A DNA stretch of 64,000 nucleotides from Pseudomonas syringae (GCF_021605415.1 NZ_WKEQ01000002.1:176775-240774), one strand, 5' to 3'; shown: positions 47,060 through 58,650, numbered from the stretch's first letter. Notes: generated from the letters alone by a model not told the origin. Program-made: numbers and translations.

Positions 47060-47779
47060 ATGAGCGTTACCGATTCCACCAGCGGTTTGAGCATGAACGA
47101 CATCTTGGCCAATTCATCCGTCAAGACCAACACCACCAAGGACGGACTGGCATCGGCCGCCGGCAGCGCCACGGGCAATCAGGCCTTGGGCAAAGATGCG
47201 TTTCTGCAATTGCTGGTCACCCAGCTGAAGAACCAGAACCCGCTCGATCCGCAGGACAACAGCGAGTTCGTCGCCCAGTTGGCGCAGTTCAGCAGCCTGG
47301 AAGGCATCACCACGCTGAACGACACCGTTACTGGCATCGCCGGCAACTACAACTCGTCGCAAGCGCTGCAAGCCTCGTCGCTGGTGGGCCGTTCGGTCAT
47401 CGCGCAGACCAACAAGGCCGTGGTCGACAGCAGCAAAAGTTTCAACGGTCTGGTCGTGGTGCCGTCATCGGCGGCGGTCACGCTCAAGATCACCGATTCG
47501 GAAGGCAAAGCCGTGCGCACCATCGACATGGGCACGCAAAACGCCGGTCAAGCCGATTTCATCTGGGACGGCAAGAACGACGCAGGCGAAACCGTGGCGA
47601 ATGGCACTTACAACTTTGCCGCCAACGCAACTTACGACGGCCAGGCGACTTCGCTTGTCACCTACCTGCCGGCGACCGTCAACAGCGTCACCATCAGCCA
47701 GACTGGCGGTGAATTGATGTTGAACCTGGCAGGCCTGGGCAGCGTTGCCCTGTCCGAAGTTCAAACCATTGGTATATAG
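47060..47779 (+). CDS. flgD: FlgD, hook-capping protein
   Basis: A 239-residue scaffold that caps the growing hook. The N-terminal motif LGKDAFLQLLVTQLKNQNPL (about residues 45-65) is diagnostic. The remainder has the Tudor and Ig-like FLG domains (FIWDGKNDAGETVANGTYNF). It sits between flgC and flgE at short spacing. Confidence 0.95.
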   Translation: MSVTDSTSGLSMNDILANSSVKTNTTKDGLASAAGSATGNQALGKDAFLQLLVTQLKNQNPLDPQDNSEFVAQLAQFSSLEGITTLNDTVTGIAGNYNSSQALQASSLVGRSVIAQTNKAVVDSSKSFNGLVVVPSSAAVTLKITDSEGKAVRTIDMGTQNAGQADFIWDGKNDAGETVANGTYNFAANATYDGQATSLVTYLPATVNSVTISQTGGELMLNLAGLGSVALSEVQTIGI

Positions 47780-47809
47780 AGCCGACTAACCGGCACAAAG
47801 GAGTGGAAT

Positions 47810-49123
47810 ATGTCTTTCAATATCGGCCTTAGCGGTCTCTATGCTGCCAACAAGCAATTGGACGTGACCGGCAACAACATCGCCAACGTGGCGACCACCG
47901 GCTTCAAATCGTCCCGTGCGGAATTCGAAGACGTGTACTCGGCCACCCGCCTGGGTACCGGCAGCAAGACTGTCGGTAACGGCGTGCGCCTGGCCAACGT
48001 GTCCCAGCAGTTTTCCCAGGGCGACGTGAACAACACCGGCAATGTGCTCGACATGGGTATCCAGGGCAACGGTTTCTTCATCCTCAGCGACAACGGTTCC
48101 TTGAGCTACACCCGTGCCGGTGCGTTTAAGACTGACGCTGAAAACTACGTCGTCGACAACAACGGCAACCGCCTGCAAGGTTTCGGTGTCGATGCCAACG
48201 GCAAGATCATCAACGGCGTCTTGACCGACCTTAAGATCGACACTTCGGCGCTGAAGCCGAACCCAACGTCGAAAGTCGACCAGACGATGAACTTGAACTC
48301 GTCGGAAACCGTGCCGACCGTGACGCCGTTCACCCCGACCGACACAAACAGCTACAACAAGACCATCTCCACCAAGGTCTACGATAGCCAGGGCAACGAG
48401 CACACCATGGATCAGTACTACGTGAAAACGGGTACCAATGACTGGCGTGTCTACACCTACATGGATGGCCGTACGCCGTCCGATCCGGCCAATAACACCT
48501 TGACGCCGCTGACGGCCGACATTTCCTTCAACTCTGACGGCACCATCAACACGCTGACGGCGGGTGCTGGCTGGACGCAGACCGGTAACACCCTGACCAT
48601 GACTGGCTGGGTTCCCGGAGCAGTCACCGATGCAAACACCACGCCGGTCACCTGGGCACCGAACGGTTCCGTGGCGAACGGTAATGGCATCGCTTTCAAC
48701 ATGTCGCTGACCACTTCGTACGCCTCGCCGACCGCGCGGACTGCGCAATACCAGGACGGTTACGCGACTGGCCAGATTTCGAGCCTGACCATTGATGCCA
48801 GCGGTGTCATGACGGCCAACTTCAGTAACCAGCAGACCAAAGCGATCGGTCAGGTTGCGGTGGCCAGTTTTGCCAACGAGCAAGGGTTGCAGCCTATCGG
48901 CGGTACTGGCTGGAAGGAGACGTTCTCGTCGGGTGTGGCCGGTGTTGATGCGCCGAAGACCGGTACGCTGGGTTCGATCGTGTCGAACTCGCTGGAGGAG
49001 TCGAACGTTAACCTGACGAATGAGCTGGTGGATTTGATCAAGGCGCAGAGCAACTATCAGGCGAACGCCAAGACCATTTCGACGCAGAGCACGATTATGC
49101 AGACCATTATCCAGATGACTTGA
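47810..49123 (+). CDS. flgE: FlgE, flagellar hook protein
   Basis: A 437-residue hook subunit. Conserved N-terminal D0 region (NIGLSGLYAANKQLDVTGNN), YTRAGAFKTD, and C-terminal helix (NLTNELVDLIKAQSNYQANA) are present; the middle variable D1/D2 region is rich in Thr, Asn and Ser and is likely surface-exposed. A strong terminator follows at once; flgF is not next to it here. Confidence 0.95.
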   Translation: MSFNIGLSGLYAANKQLDVTGNNIANVATTGFKSSRAEFEDVYSATRLGTGSKTVGNGVRLANVSQQFSQGDVNNTGNVLDMGIQGNGFFILSDNGSLSYTRAGAFKTDAENYVVDNNGNRLQGFGVDANGKIINGVLTDLKIDTSALKPNPTSKVDQTMNLNSSETVPTVTPFTPTDTNSYNKTISTKVYDSQGNEHTMDQYYVKTGTNDWRVYTYMDGRTPSDPANNTLTPLTADISFNSDGTINTLTAGAGWTQTGNTLTMTGWVPGAVTDANTTPVTWAPNGSVANGNGIAFNMSLTTSYASPTARTAQYQDGYATGQISSLTIDASGVMTANFSNQQTKAIGQVAVASFANEQGLQPIGGTGWKETFSSGVAGVDAPKTGTLGSIVSNSLEESNVNLTNELVDLIKAQSNYQANAKTISTQSTIMQTIIQMT

Positions 49124-49145
49124 TGTCGGGTTTGGTTTGAATCGG

Positions 49146-49173
49146 AACCCCTCTTTTTGAGGGGTTTTTTTTG
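49146..49173 (+). terminator. Terminator after flgE
   Basis: AACCCCTC-TTTTT-GAGGGGTT followed by a long T-run. Confidence 0.93.
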
Positions 49174-49241
49174 GTTTTTTGGGTGTATATCCGTTGCTTC
49201 GGGTGCCGCGGCTTGAAGGCGACCTGACTGTTGCGCAAAGA

Positions 49242-49267
49242 TCATTCCCACGCTCTGCGTGGGAATG
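49242..49267. repeat. Short palindromic repeat TTCCCACGC-TCT-GCGTGGGAA
   Basis: A 9-bp perfect stem sharing the CCCACGC/GCGTGGG core with the element at 17.71 kb, followed by a partial second copy (GATGCTCTGCGTT). It lies in the flgE-nrdA gap. Confidence 0.7.
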
Positions 49268-49325
49268 CCGCCCGGGATGCTCTGCGTTCCTTCGCAGTAA
49301 CGAGCCGGCACTTTCCTTCACCCAA

Positions 49326-49363
49326 AAGAAAACCCCCGACACACCAGAGGTCTGTCGGGGGGG
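49326..49363 (-). terminator. Terminator after nrdA
   Basis: On the minus strand CCCCCGACA pairs with TGTCGGGGG and is followed by TTTT. A second perfect 10-bp hairpin (CATTCAGGCG/CGCCTGAATG, 49367-49394) lies between it and the nrdA stop. Confidence 0.85.
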
Positions 49364-49402
49364 GTTCATTCAGGCGTTTTGCAGCGCCTGAATGCGCTCA
49401 GC

Positions 49403-52294
<2,892 letters not shown>

Positions 52295-52650
52295 GGGGGA
52301 TTGTCTCCGCATTCTCTATGTTTGTTTGGCACCACGAGGGTGCCCGCCGTTCTGTTCTGAAGCACTACAACCGACAAGATGTCGGCATAACCACTTCGAA
52401 CAGTAGGAAAAAGGCTAATGACGCCGCATCCATGCCGAAGTTTTTGGCCGCGAACCTGAGTTCGCAGCCGCATTCCTTTCGGGTGACAGAAATGACTGCA
52501 ACACCCGTACCGTTACGACCGCTCGGGCCAGAAAAAACGGTGCCATCCGCCAGTGCGGTTTGGGCTTTGAAAAACAACGCTGGTTCAACCGCAAACAGGC
52601 AATAAAGCACTTGAGTTTCAGGTCGGAAATATGGTGGGCTTTTAACAAGA

Positions 52651-52694
52651 AACCCTACATGTAGGGTTCTTTTTGTTGCCGGGCTACAAGATAG
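52651..52694 (-). promoter_or_regulatory. Candidate paired NrdR-type operator
   Basis: AACCCTACATGTAGGGTT at 52651-52668 is a perfect palindrome. A second imperfect dyad (CTACAAGATAG, 52684-52694) is centred about 30 bases away. NrdR represses nrd operons through two 16-bp palindromic boxes about three helical turns apart; the spacing and the CTA..TAG arms fit, but the sequence is not the enteric consensus. Confidence 0.45.
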
Positions 52695-52725
52695 TGCGTT
52701 TTGTAGCGTGTTGCAACGTACTGCT

Positions 52726-52734
52726 TGTGGATAA
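52726..52734 (-). promoter_or_regulatory. DnaA box upstream of nrdA
   Basis: TGTGGATAA is a perfect complement of TTATCCACA. DnaA boxes regulate nrdAB in E. coli. A single 9-mer may also occur by chance. Confidence 0.5.
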
Positions 52735-52998
52735 ACCTGTGCGTAAATTGTGCGTGAAAGGTGGAACGGCCGTGTAGGCCGCGACCCTGCTGGATCGCGT
52801 GATTTTTCACTGGTTTTCGAGGGCTGAAAACAGCCGTCGGGAATTTTAAGGGCGCGAACCCTACCACAGAAAACCGCCACGTCCGAACGCATTTGCCGAC
52901 TTGTTTTCTGGCTGTGCGCCGTTTATACAATCGGCCCATGCGCACGTGGCGTGATGGGCGATCCCACATTAATAACAATGACAAGACAGAGGTTCACC

Positions 52999-53721
52999 GT
53001 GGAGCAAGAAGCCTGGCAGGTATTGATTGTCGAGGACGACCAGCGTCTGGCCGAGCTGACTCGCGATTATCTGCAAGCCAATGGACTGAACGTAAACATC
53101 GAAGGCAACGGCGCGCTGGCGGCGGCACGGATCATCAAGGAGCAGCCGGATCTGGTGATTCTCGACCTGATGCTTCCCGGCGAAGACGGCTTGAGCATCT
53201 GCCGCAAAGTGCGCGATCACTATGACGGGCCGATCCTGATGCTCACGGCACGCACCGACGACGCCGACCAGATTCAGGGCCTGGATCTGGGCGCTGACGA
53301 TTACGTGTGCAAACCGGTGCGCCCACGGCTGTTGCTGGCGCGCATCCAGGCCTTGCTGCGCCGCAGCGATACGCCGGAGCCGATCGCGGAAAAATGCCGC
53401 CGACTGCAATTCGGCCCGCTGGTGGTCGACAATGCCTTGCGCGAGGCATGGCTGAACGATAACGGTATCGAGCTGACCAGCGCCGAATTCGATCTGCTGT
53501 GGCTGCTGGTAGCCAATGCCGGGCGCATCCTGTCCCGCGAAGAAATCTTCACCGCACTGCGCGGCATCGGCTACGACGGTCAGGATCGCTCCATCGACGT
53601 GCGCATCTCGCGCATCCGCCCGAAGATCGGCGACGACCCGGATCATCCGCGACTGATCAAGACCATCCGCAGCAAAGGCTATCTGTTCGTCCCTGAAGCC
53701 TGCGCAGACCTGACCCTGTGA
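52999..53721 (+). CDS. OmpR-family response regulator (RstA-like)
   Basis: A 240-residue regulator. I chose the GTG at 52999 after AGAGG, giving MEQEAWQVLIVEDDQRLAEL; ATGs 21 and 48 bases upstream are also in frame. The receiver (about 6-120) has phosphoacceptor Asp56 in ILDLMLPGEDG and the Lys in DYVCKPVRP. The winged-helix domain (about 140-235) includes LTSAEFDLLWLLVANAGRIL and KTIRSKGYLFVP. It overlaps its cognate kinase by 4 bases. The pair beside nrdA corresponds to PA1157-PA1158 in P. aeruginosa from memory; its signal is unknown. Confidence 0.9.
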   Translation: MEQEAWQVLIVEDDQRLAELTRDYLQANGLNVNIEGNGALAAARIIKEQPDLVILDLMLPGEDGLSICRKVRDHYDGPILMLTARTDDADQIQGLDLGADDYVCKPVRPRLLLARIQALLRRSDTPEPIAEKCRRLQFGPLVVDNALREAWLNDNGIELTSAEFDLLWLLVANAGRILSREEIFTALRGIGYDGQDRSIDVRISRIRPKIGDDPDHPRLIKTIRSKGYLFVPEACADLTL

Positions 53722-55328
53722 ATTCAATCTTCCTGCGCATCTACGGCGGCATGTGCGCCGCGCTGATTCTGGTCGCGGTGCTCGGCGTGCTGGCGCTGAA
53801 CCTGCTCAACCAGGTGCGCGGCGAGCAATACCGCGAGCGGCTGGCCCACGGCACGTTTTCGCTGATGGCCGACAACTTGCAGCCGATGAACGCCACCGAA
53901 CGGCGTCGTGCGCTGCTGGTGTGGGAGCGATTGCTGGGGATTCCGCTGGCGCTCAAGACATTCACCGACACCGGCCTTGACCTCGGCCAGCGCACCCGCG
54001 TACTGCGCGGGCAGGCATTGGTCGAACAGACCGGCCCGCACGCGGCCAAGGTCTATCGACTGGTCAGCGACAAGGAACAACTCGTCCTGACGGGGGAGGT
54101 TCAGCAGATCAGCGAGCAACTGGCCCGTGCGACTATCTATTTGCTTGCCGACGAGTTGGTACGGGTGCCGGTTATCGATCAACCCAAACGTCTTGCGCAG
54201 ATAAAGGAAGAAAAGGGTTTTGGCTTCGACTTGCGTCTGATCAAGGTCGAAGACGCCGACATGGACGAAGACCAGAGCCGGCGCGTGGCCGAGGGCGACA
54301 CGGTGATGGCGCTGGGCAAGGGCGGCGATTCGATCCGCGTGTTCGCCGGCATGGTCGGCACGCCGTGGGTACTGGAAATCGGGCCGCTGTACCAGATGAA
54401 CCCGTATCCGCCGCAGTGGCTGGTGCTGATTGCAGCGTTGGGCCTGAGCCTGATCGGCCTGATCGTTTATTTGCTGGTGCGGCAGCTGGAGCGGCGTTTG
54501 CGCGGGCTCGAAGCCGCCGCCACGCGCATCGCCAAGGGCAGCCTGGAAACCCGCGTGCCGGCGCGCGGCGCCGACTCGGTGGGGCGGCTGGCGGCGGCGT
54601 TCAACGGCATGGCCGAGCATTTGCAACAATTGCTGGCGATTCAGCGTGAACTCGTACGCGCCGTGTCCCACGAGCTGCGCACACCAGTGGCGCGCCTGCG
54701 TTTCGGTCTGGAAATGATCGGCTCAGCCACCACCCCGCAAGCTTTGGAGAAGTACCGCGAGGGCATGGATCACGACATCGAGGATCTCGACAAACTGGTC
54801 GACGAAATGCTCACGTACGCGCGACTGGAGCAGGGTTCACCGGCGTTGACGTTCCAGCGCATCGACCTCGATGCCTTGGTCAATCAGGTGATCGCTGAGT
54901 TGGCGCCACTGCGCGCCGAAGTCACGGTGCAGCGTGGTTTGTGCCTGTCAGCGGCTGATTGTGATGATGCCTGGGTCGAGGCCGAGCCGCGTTACCTGCA
55001 TCGGGCCTTGCAGAACCTGGTGGGCAACGCCATGCGCCATGCGCGTTCGAAGGTAACGGTGAGCTACCAGGTCGGGCAATTACGTTGCCGGGTCGATGTC
55101 GAGGACGACGGGCCGGGCGTGCCGGAAACCGCGTGGGAGAAAATCTTCACACCGTTTTTGCGCCTCGATGACAGCCGCACCCGGGCGTCGGGTGGGCATG
55201 GATTGGGGTTGTCGATTGTGCGGCGGATCATCCACTGGCATGACGGTCGGGCAATCATCGGCAAGAGCAAGAGCCTGGGCGGGGCGTGTTTTAGTCTGAG
55301 CTGGCCGAGGCATCAGGAACGCAGGTGA
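53718..55328 (+). CDS. Sensor histidine kinase (RstB-like)
   Basis: A 536-residue membrane kinase starting with GTG within the regulator's stop. Membrane segments are at about 10-32 and 233-255, enclosing a ~200-residue periplasmic domain. HAMP follows (RLRGLEAAATRIAKGSLETR), then HisKA with AVSHELRTPVARLRFGLEM and HATPase with VEDDGPGVPETAWEKIF and GGHGLGLSIVRRI. All kinase motifs are intact. A REPIN follows. Confidence 0.92.
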   Translation: MNSIFLRIYGGMCAALILVAVLGVLALNLLNQVRGEQYRERLAHGTFSLMADNLQPMNATERRRALLVWERLLGIPLALKTFTDTGLDLGQRTRVLRGQALVEQTGPHAAKVYRLVSDKEQLVLTGEVQQISEQLARATIYLLADELVRVPVIDQPKRLAQIKEEKGFGFDLRLIKVEDADMDEDQSRRVAEGDTVMALGKGGDSIRVFAGMVGTPWVLEIGPLYQMNPYPPQWLVLIAALGLSLIGLIVYLLVRQLERRLRGLEAAATRIAKGSLETRVPARGADSVGRLAAAFNGMAEHLQQLLAIQRELVRAVSHELRTPVARLRFGLEMIGSATTPQALEKYREGMDHDIEDLDKLVDEMLTYARLEQGSPALTFQRIDLDALVNQVIAELAPLRAEVTVQRGLCLSAADCDDAWVEAEPRYLHRALQNLVGNAMRHARSKVTVSYQVGQLRCRVDVEDDGPGVPETAWEKIFTPFLRLDDSRTRASGGHGLGLSIVRRIIHWHDGRAIIGKSKSLGGACFSLSWPRHQERR

Positions 55329-55351
55329 GATGTGTCTCGGCTTTACCGGCC

Positions 55352-55447
55352 TCATCGCTGGCAAGCCAGCTCCCACAGGGTTTGTGTACAGCCCAGGTTT
55401 TATGTGCGCCACGGATCACTGTGGGAGCTGGCTTGCCAGCGATGGGG
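55352..55447. repeat. REPIN between the two-component pair and pcpS
   Basis: Arms CATCGCTGGCAAGCCAGCTC and GTGGGAGCTGGCTTGCCAGC flank about 50 bases. Same REP family as at 3.3 and 14.8 kb, in the convergent gap. Confidence 0.9.
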
Positions 55448-55468
55448 CCCTGACGGGAGATAGATCTT

Positions 55469-56194
55469 TCAGGCTGGAATGCTGACCAGACTCAACAACT
55501 GCGCATCCTTCACGCCGAACTGAGCCTGCAGTTCGGTGCCGTGGCACCACTCGGTCGACAAATCCGTCAGCAAGCGCAAACGCACCTCACCTTGTTCAGT
55601 CCACTGCAACACTTCGGCATGTTCGAAGTAGAAGCGTTTCTGCACGATCGGGTACAGCGCCTTGAACAGGCTTTCTTTTACCGAAAAGGTCAACGTCACG
55701 CACAGCGCCAACAAATCCCGGGAGCCCGCTGCCATGCGCTGCATTTCCGCCGGAATGAGGATTTCCCCGGCCAGGCGTTCGGCACGTTCGGCGTTGAGCA
55801 GGTTTTCGAGATCCATGCCGAGGCCGCGCCAATGCTGTTTATGGGCGACGATGGCCGCCGCTCGGCCGGTGCTGTGGGTGATCGAGCCGCAAATATGCGC
55901 CGGCCACACCGGTGCGCGATCTTCGCCGATGGCCGGAATCAGGCCATGACCGTCCAGTTGCTGTAGCGCCGCCCGGGCGCAAATCCGCCCGGCGAGAAAC
56001 TCGGCCTGTCGTTTGGCCACCGAGCGTTGAATGCTCGGCGGCACCTCGACGGCGCTGCGCTGGAAATCATCGCCCAGCAATTGCGAGGGATCAAAATGAG
56101 TGCCCAGAAAAACCGTGTTCGGCAACACCGTCGGCAGCGGCCAATGGGCATCGAGCGGGGAACAACAGGCGGGCAGGGTGGGGCTTGAATTCAT
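55469..56194 (-). CDS. pcpS: 4'-phosphopantetheinyl transferase PcpS
   Basis: A 241-residue EntD/Sfp-type transferase that moves phosphopantetheine from CoA to carrier proteins. The signature motifs are GLGMDLENLLNAERAERL and FSVKESLFKALYP (WxxKE-type). The ATG at 56194 gives the length I recall for P. aeruginosa PcpS, which serves both fatty acid ACP and siderophore carrier proteins. It is followed (upstream on the map) by a dienelactone hydrolase gene on the same strand, also adjacent in P. aeruginosa. Confidence 0.92.
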   Translation of the reverse strand: MNSSPTLPACCSPLDAHWPLPTVLPNTVFLGTHFDPSQLLGDDFQRSAVEVPPSIQRSVAKRQAEFLAGRICARAALQQLDGHGLIPAIGEDRAPVWPAHICGSITHSTGRAAAIVAHKQHWRGLGMDLENLLNAERAERLAGEILIPAEMQRMAAGSRDLLALCVTLTFSVKESLFKALYPIVQKRFYFEHAEVLQWTEQGEVRLRLLTDLSTEWCHGTELQAQFGVKDAQLLSLVSIPA

Positions 56195-56283
56195 GGCGAG
56201 CATTTTGCCGGTTGGCCCAGAGGCGAAGCAACCCCGTACAGCGCCGCCGCAGCCTGCGGCAGCGCCTACACGGGGCAATTCGC

Positions 56284-57075
56284 TTAGCTGAAGATTTTTT
56301 TCAGGAATGCCTGCATGTCCGCCCAGGACTTTTCATCCGCTGCCTTGTTGTAGCCGATGTCCGGCCCACCGTGCTCGCCATGGCTCAGGCGATCGGCATC
56401 CGGATTGCTGAAGCCGTGCTTGGCGCCGTCGAGGCTGACGAACTTATAGTCGGCGCCGGCCTTGTCCATTTCGGACTTGAACGCCGTGACATTGTCGGCC
56501 GTGACCATGCTGTCCAGCGCCCCATGCTCGACGAGGATTTTCGCTTTAACGCTACCCGGCGTGGCCGGTGTCTGGGTCGCCAGCGCGCCATGGAAACTCA
56601 CCACGCCGGCCAGTGGCACGCCCTGACGTGCAGCGTTCAGCACCACGGCACCGCCGAAGCAGTAACCGATGGCCGCGATTTTTTGCGGATCGGTCTGCGG
56701 CTGTTTCTTCAGCAGGTCGAGCCCGGCCTGAAAGCGTTTACTCGCCGCGTCTGCATCCTTCGTGGCGGCCTGCATGAACGCCATCGCATCTTTCGGGTGC
56801 TCGGTGTTCTTGCCTTCGCCGTACATGTCGATGGCCAGTGCGCTGTAGCCGAGCCCGGCGAGATCCCGCGCGCGGCGTTTGGCGTAGTCGTTCAGTCCCC
56901 ACCACTCATGCACCACGACAATTCCCGGGCGCGGGCCTTTGATCGCGTCGTCAAAGGCGTAATAGCCGATCAGCTTGCTGCCGTCGGCGCTTTCGTAAGG
57001 GATTTCCTGGGTCTGGATGGCAGCCTGGCTGAGGCTGCTCACGGCGAGCAGGGCGAGGGCGAGGAACATGCGCAT
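56284..57075 (-). CDS. Exported dienelactone hydrolase-family protein
   Basis: A 263-residue alpha/beta hydrolase with a signal peptide (MRMFLALALLAVSSLSQAA). The Cys nucleophile is in IGYCFGGAVVL, the Asp in HGALDSMVTAD and the His in GAKHGFSNPDADR, the Cys-Asp-His triad of the family. VVHEWWGLNDYAKRRA near residue 55 is typical. It is probably periplasmic; the substrate is unknown and need not be a dienelactone. Confidence 0.88.
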   Translation of the reverse strand: MRMFLALALLAVSSLSQAAIQTQEIPYESADGSKLIGYYAFDDAIKGPRPGIVVVHEWWGLNDYAKRRARDLAGLGYSALAIDMYGEGKNTEHPKDAMAFMQAATKDADAASKRFQAGLDLLKKQPQTDPQKIAAIGYCFGGAVVLNAARQGVPLAGVVSFHGALATQTPATPGSVKAKILVEHGALDSMVTADNVTAFKSEMDKAGADYKFVSLDGAKHGFSNPDADRLSHGEHGGPDIGYNKAADEKSWADMQAFLKKIFS

Positions 57076-57121
57076 GGTGGGGTCTCCTGACAGTGAGTGA
57101 TCAAAACAGCCTAGCCGATTT

Positions 57122-57149
57122 GATTCAGCTCAGGTTCAGAGAGTGTTCA
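57122..57149 (+). promoter_or_regulatory. PhoP box (three half-sites) upstream of oprH
   Basis: GATTCA, GGTTCA and TGTTCA are each separated by 5 bases, an exact 11-base period. The second and third fit the PhoP half-site (G/T)GTT(T/C)A. The block ends 69 bases before the oprH ATG. Confidence 0.7.
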
Positions 57150-57218
57150 GGGGCGGTACAGGGGCGGCTCCGTAATCTTGCGCCATACCCAAACAGCACT
57201 GAGCAAGAGGAACAACCC

Positions 57219-57824
57219 ATGACCCGATTGAACAAACTGCTGCTGGCTTTCACCATGATGAGCGCAAGCATCGCGGCCCACGCCGACACCACCAGCAACT
57301 TCGCCAGCCTGACTTTTGGCCAGACCAGCGACAAGGTGAAAAAATCCAACGCGCTGAACGACAACCTCGGCCACCCGGACGCCGACGGTGTGATCGGCAA
57401 GGACAACACTTGGGGCGTGCGCCTCGGTCAGCAAAACAGCCAGGGCCGCTACTACGCCACGTATGACAATGTGTCCGGCTCGCACAATGGCATTAAACTG
57501 CGCCAGGAAAACCTGCTGGGCAGCTACGATCTGTTTTACCCGGTGGGTGGCAGTACAAAGTTGTTCGGCGGCGCCACGGCCGGTCTGACCAAACTGACTC
57601 AGGACTCGCCAGGCTTCAGCCGCGACAGCGACATCGGTTATGCCGTCGGTGGTCAGTTCGGCGTGTTGCAGCAAGTGGCGCAAAACGCGTCGGTGGAACT
57701 CGGTTACCGTTACCTTCGCAGCAACGCGAGCACTGAAATGAGCGAAAGCGGAGGCAGCAAACAGGGCTCGCTGGATTTGACCAGCAGCGCCCAGACGTAC
57801 GTGTCGGCCAACTATGCTTTCTAA
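57219..57824 (+). CDS. oprH: Outer-membrane protein OprH
   Basis: A 201-residue beta-barrel with a signal peptide (MTRLNKLLLAFTMMSASIAAHA). It shares strong stretches with P. aeruginosa OprH as I recall it: LRQENLLGSYD, LFGGATAGLTKLTQD, FSRDSDIGYAVG, LGYRYLRSNASTEM. It ends in F (SANYAF), the outer-membrane insertion signal. OprH stabilises lipopolysaccharide under magnesium limitation. The start follows AAGAGG. It is the first gene of oprH-phoP-phoQ, with a PhoP-type box upstream and a REPIN before phoP. Confidence 0.92.
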   Translation: MTRLNKLLLAFTMMSASIAAHADTTSNFASLTFGQTSDKVKKSNALNDNLGHPDADGVIGKDNTWGVRLGQQNSQGRYYATYDNVSGSHNGIKLRQENLLGSYDLFYPVGGSTKLFGGATAGLTKLTQDSPGFSRDSDIGYAVGGQFGVLQQVAQNASVELGYRYLRSNASTEMSESGGSKQGSLDLTSSAQTYVSANYAF

Positions 57825-57841
57825 GCCAGTTGAGTGAAGAC

Positions 57842-57934
57842 CCTGTAGGCGCGAGCCTGCTCGCGAAGCGATGCCCCAGACAACATCACTGTTGACTGTG
57901 CCGCCGCCTTCGCGAGCAGGCTCGCTCCTACAAA
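57842..57934. repeat. REPIN between oprH and phoP
   Basis: Arms TAGGCGCGAGCCTGCTCGCG and CGCGAGCAGGCTCGCTCCTA are inverted around a spacer of about 45 bases. Same family as at 11.1 kb; it sits inside an operon. Confidence 0.9.
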
Positions 57935-57972
57935 TGCGTGTCAGGAGAATTTGTTTTGCCCGGGAGAGCCTC

Positions 57973-58650
57973 ATGAAACTGTTGGTCGTCGAAGATGAAG
58001 CGCTGTTGCGCCATCACCTGAAAACCCGCCTTACGGAAAGCGGCCATGTGGTCGAGTCCGTGGCCAACGCCGAAGAGGCGTTGTACCAGACCGCGCAGTT
58101 CAACTTTGACCTGGCGGTTGTCGACCTCGGCTTGCCGGGTATGGGCGGGCTCGACCTGATCCGCCAGTTGCGCTCCAGCGGCAAGACGTTCCCGATCCTG
58201 ATCCTCACCGCGCGCGGCAACTGGCAGGACAAGGTCGAAGGCCTGGCCGCCGGTGCCGACGATTACGTGGTCAAACCGTTCCAGTTCGAAGAGCTGGAGG
58301 CGCGACTCAATGCCTTGCTGCGCCGCTCCAGCGGTTTCACTCAATCGACGATTGTTGCCGGTCCGCTGTTGCTGGATCTGAATCGTAAACAGGCGTCCCT
58401 TGATGAACTGCCGTTGGCGTTGACCGCCTACGAATACCGCATCCTCGAATACCTGATGCGTCATCACCAGCAAGTGGTACCCAAGGATCGCTTGATGGAA
58501 CAGCTGTACCCGGACGACGACGAGCGCGATCCGAACGTGATCGAAGTGCTGGTCGGCCGCCTGCGTCGCAAGCTCGAAGGTCCGGCCGGGTTCAAGCCGA
58601 TCGACACCGTGCGCGGCCTCGGTTATCTGTTCAATGAGCGCTGCACTTGA
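57973..58650 (+). CDS. phoP: PhoP response regulator
   Basis: A 225-residue OmpR-family regulator. Receiver: acidic residues in LLVVEDEALLRHHL, phosphoacceptor Asp51 in VVDLGLPGMGG, Lys in DDYVVKPFQFEE. DNA-binding domain: ALTAYEYRILEYLMRHHQQV and DTVRGLGYLFNE. It matches Pseudomonas PhoP closely as I recall it. It controls magnesium-limitation responses, lipopolysaccharide modification and polymyxin resistance. It overlaps phoQ by 4 bases. The start follows a weak GGGAGAG. Confidence 0.95.
   Translation: MKLLVVEDEALLRHHLKTRLTESGHVVESVANAEEALYQTAQFNFDLAVVDLGLPGMGGLDLIRQLRSSGKTFPILILTARGNWQDKVEGLAAGADDYVVKPFQFEELEARLNALLRRSSGFTQSTIVAGPLLLDLNRKQASLDELPLALTAYEYRILEYLMRHHQQVVPKDRLMEQLYPDDDERDPNVIEVLVGRLRRKLEGPAGFKPIDTVRGLGYLFNERCT

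Larger units (their letters stand above)
52295..52998. other. 704-base divergent regulatory region of nrdA
   Basis: No gene is supported: open frames on both strands here lack ribosome-binding sites and recognisable sequence. It holds an 18-bp palindrome at 52651, an imperfect dyad about 30 bases away, and a DnaA box at 52726. The distance of over 350 bases from these to the nrdA start suggests a long leader. Confidence 0.5.

Noticed and set aside
52365..52892. 175-residue minus-strand frame upstream of nrdA, and a 108-residue plus-strand frame at 52279-52605
   Set aside because: Neither has a credible start site or recognisable sequence; the stretch contains regulatory palindromes instead.
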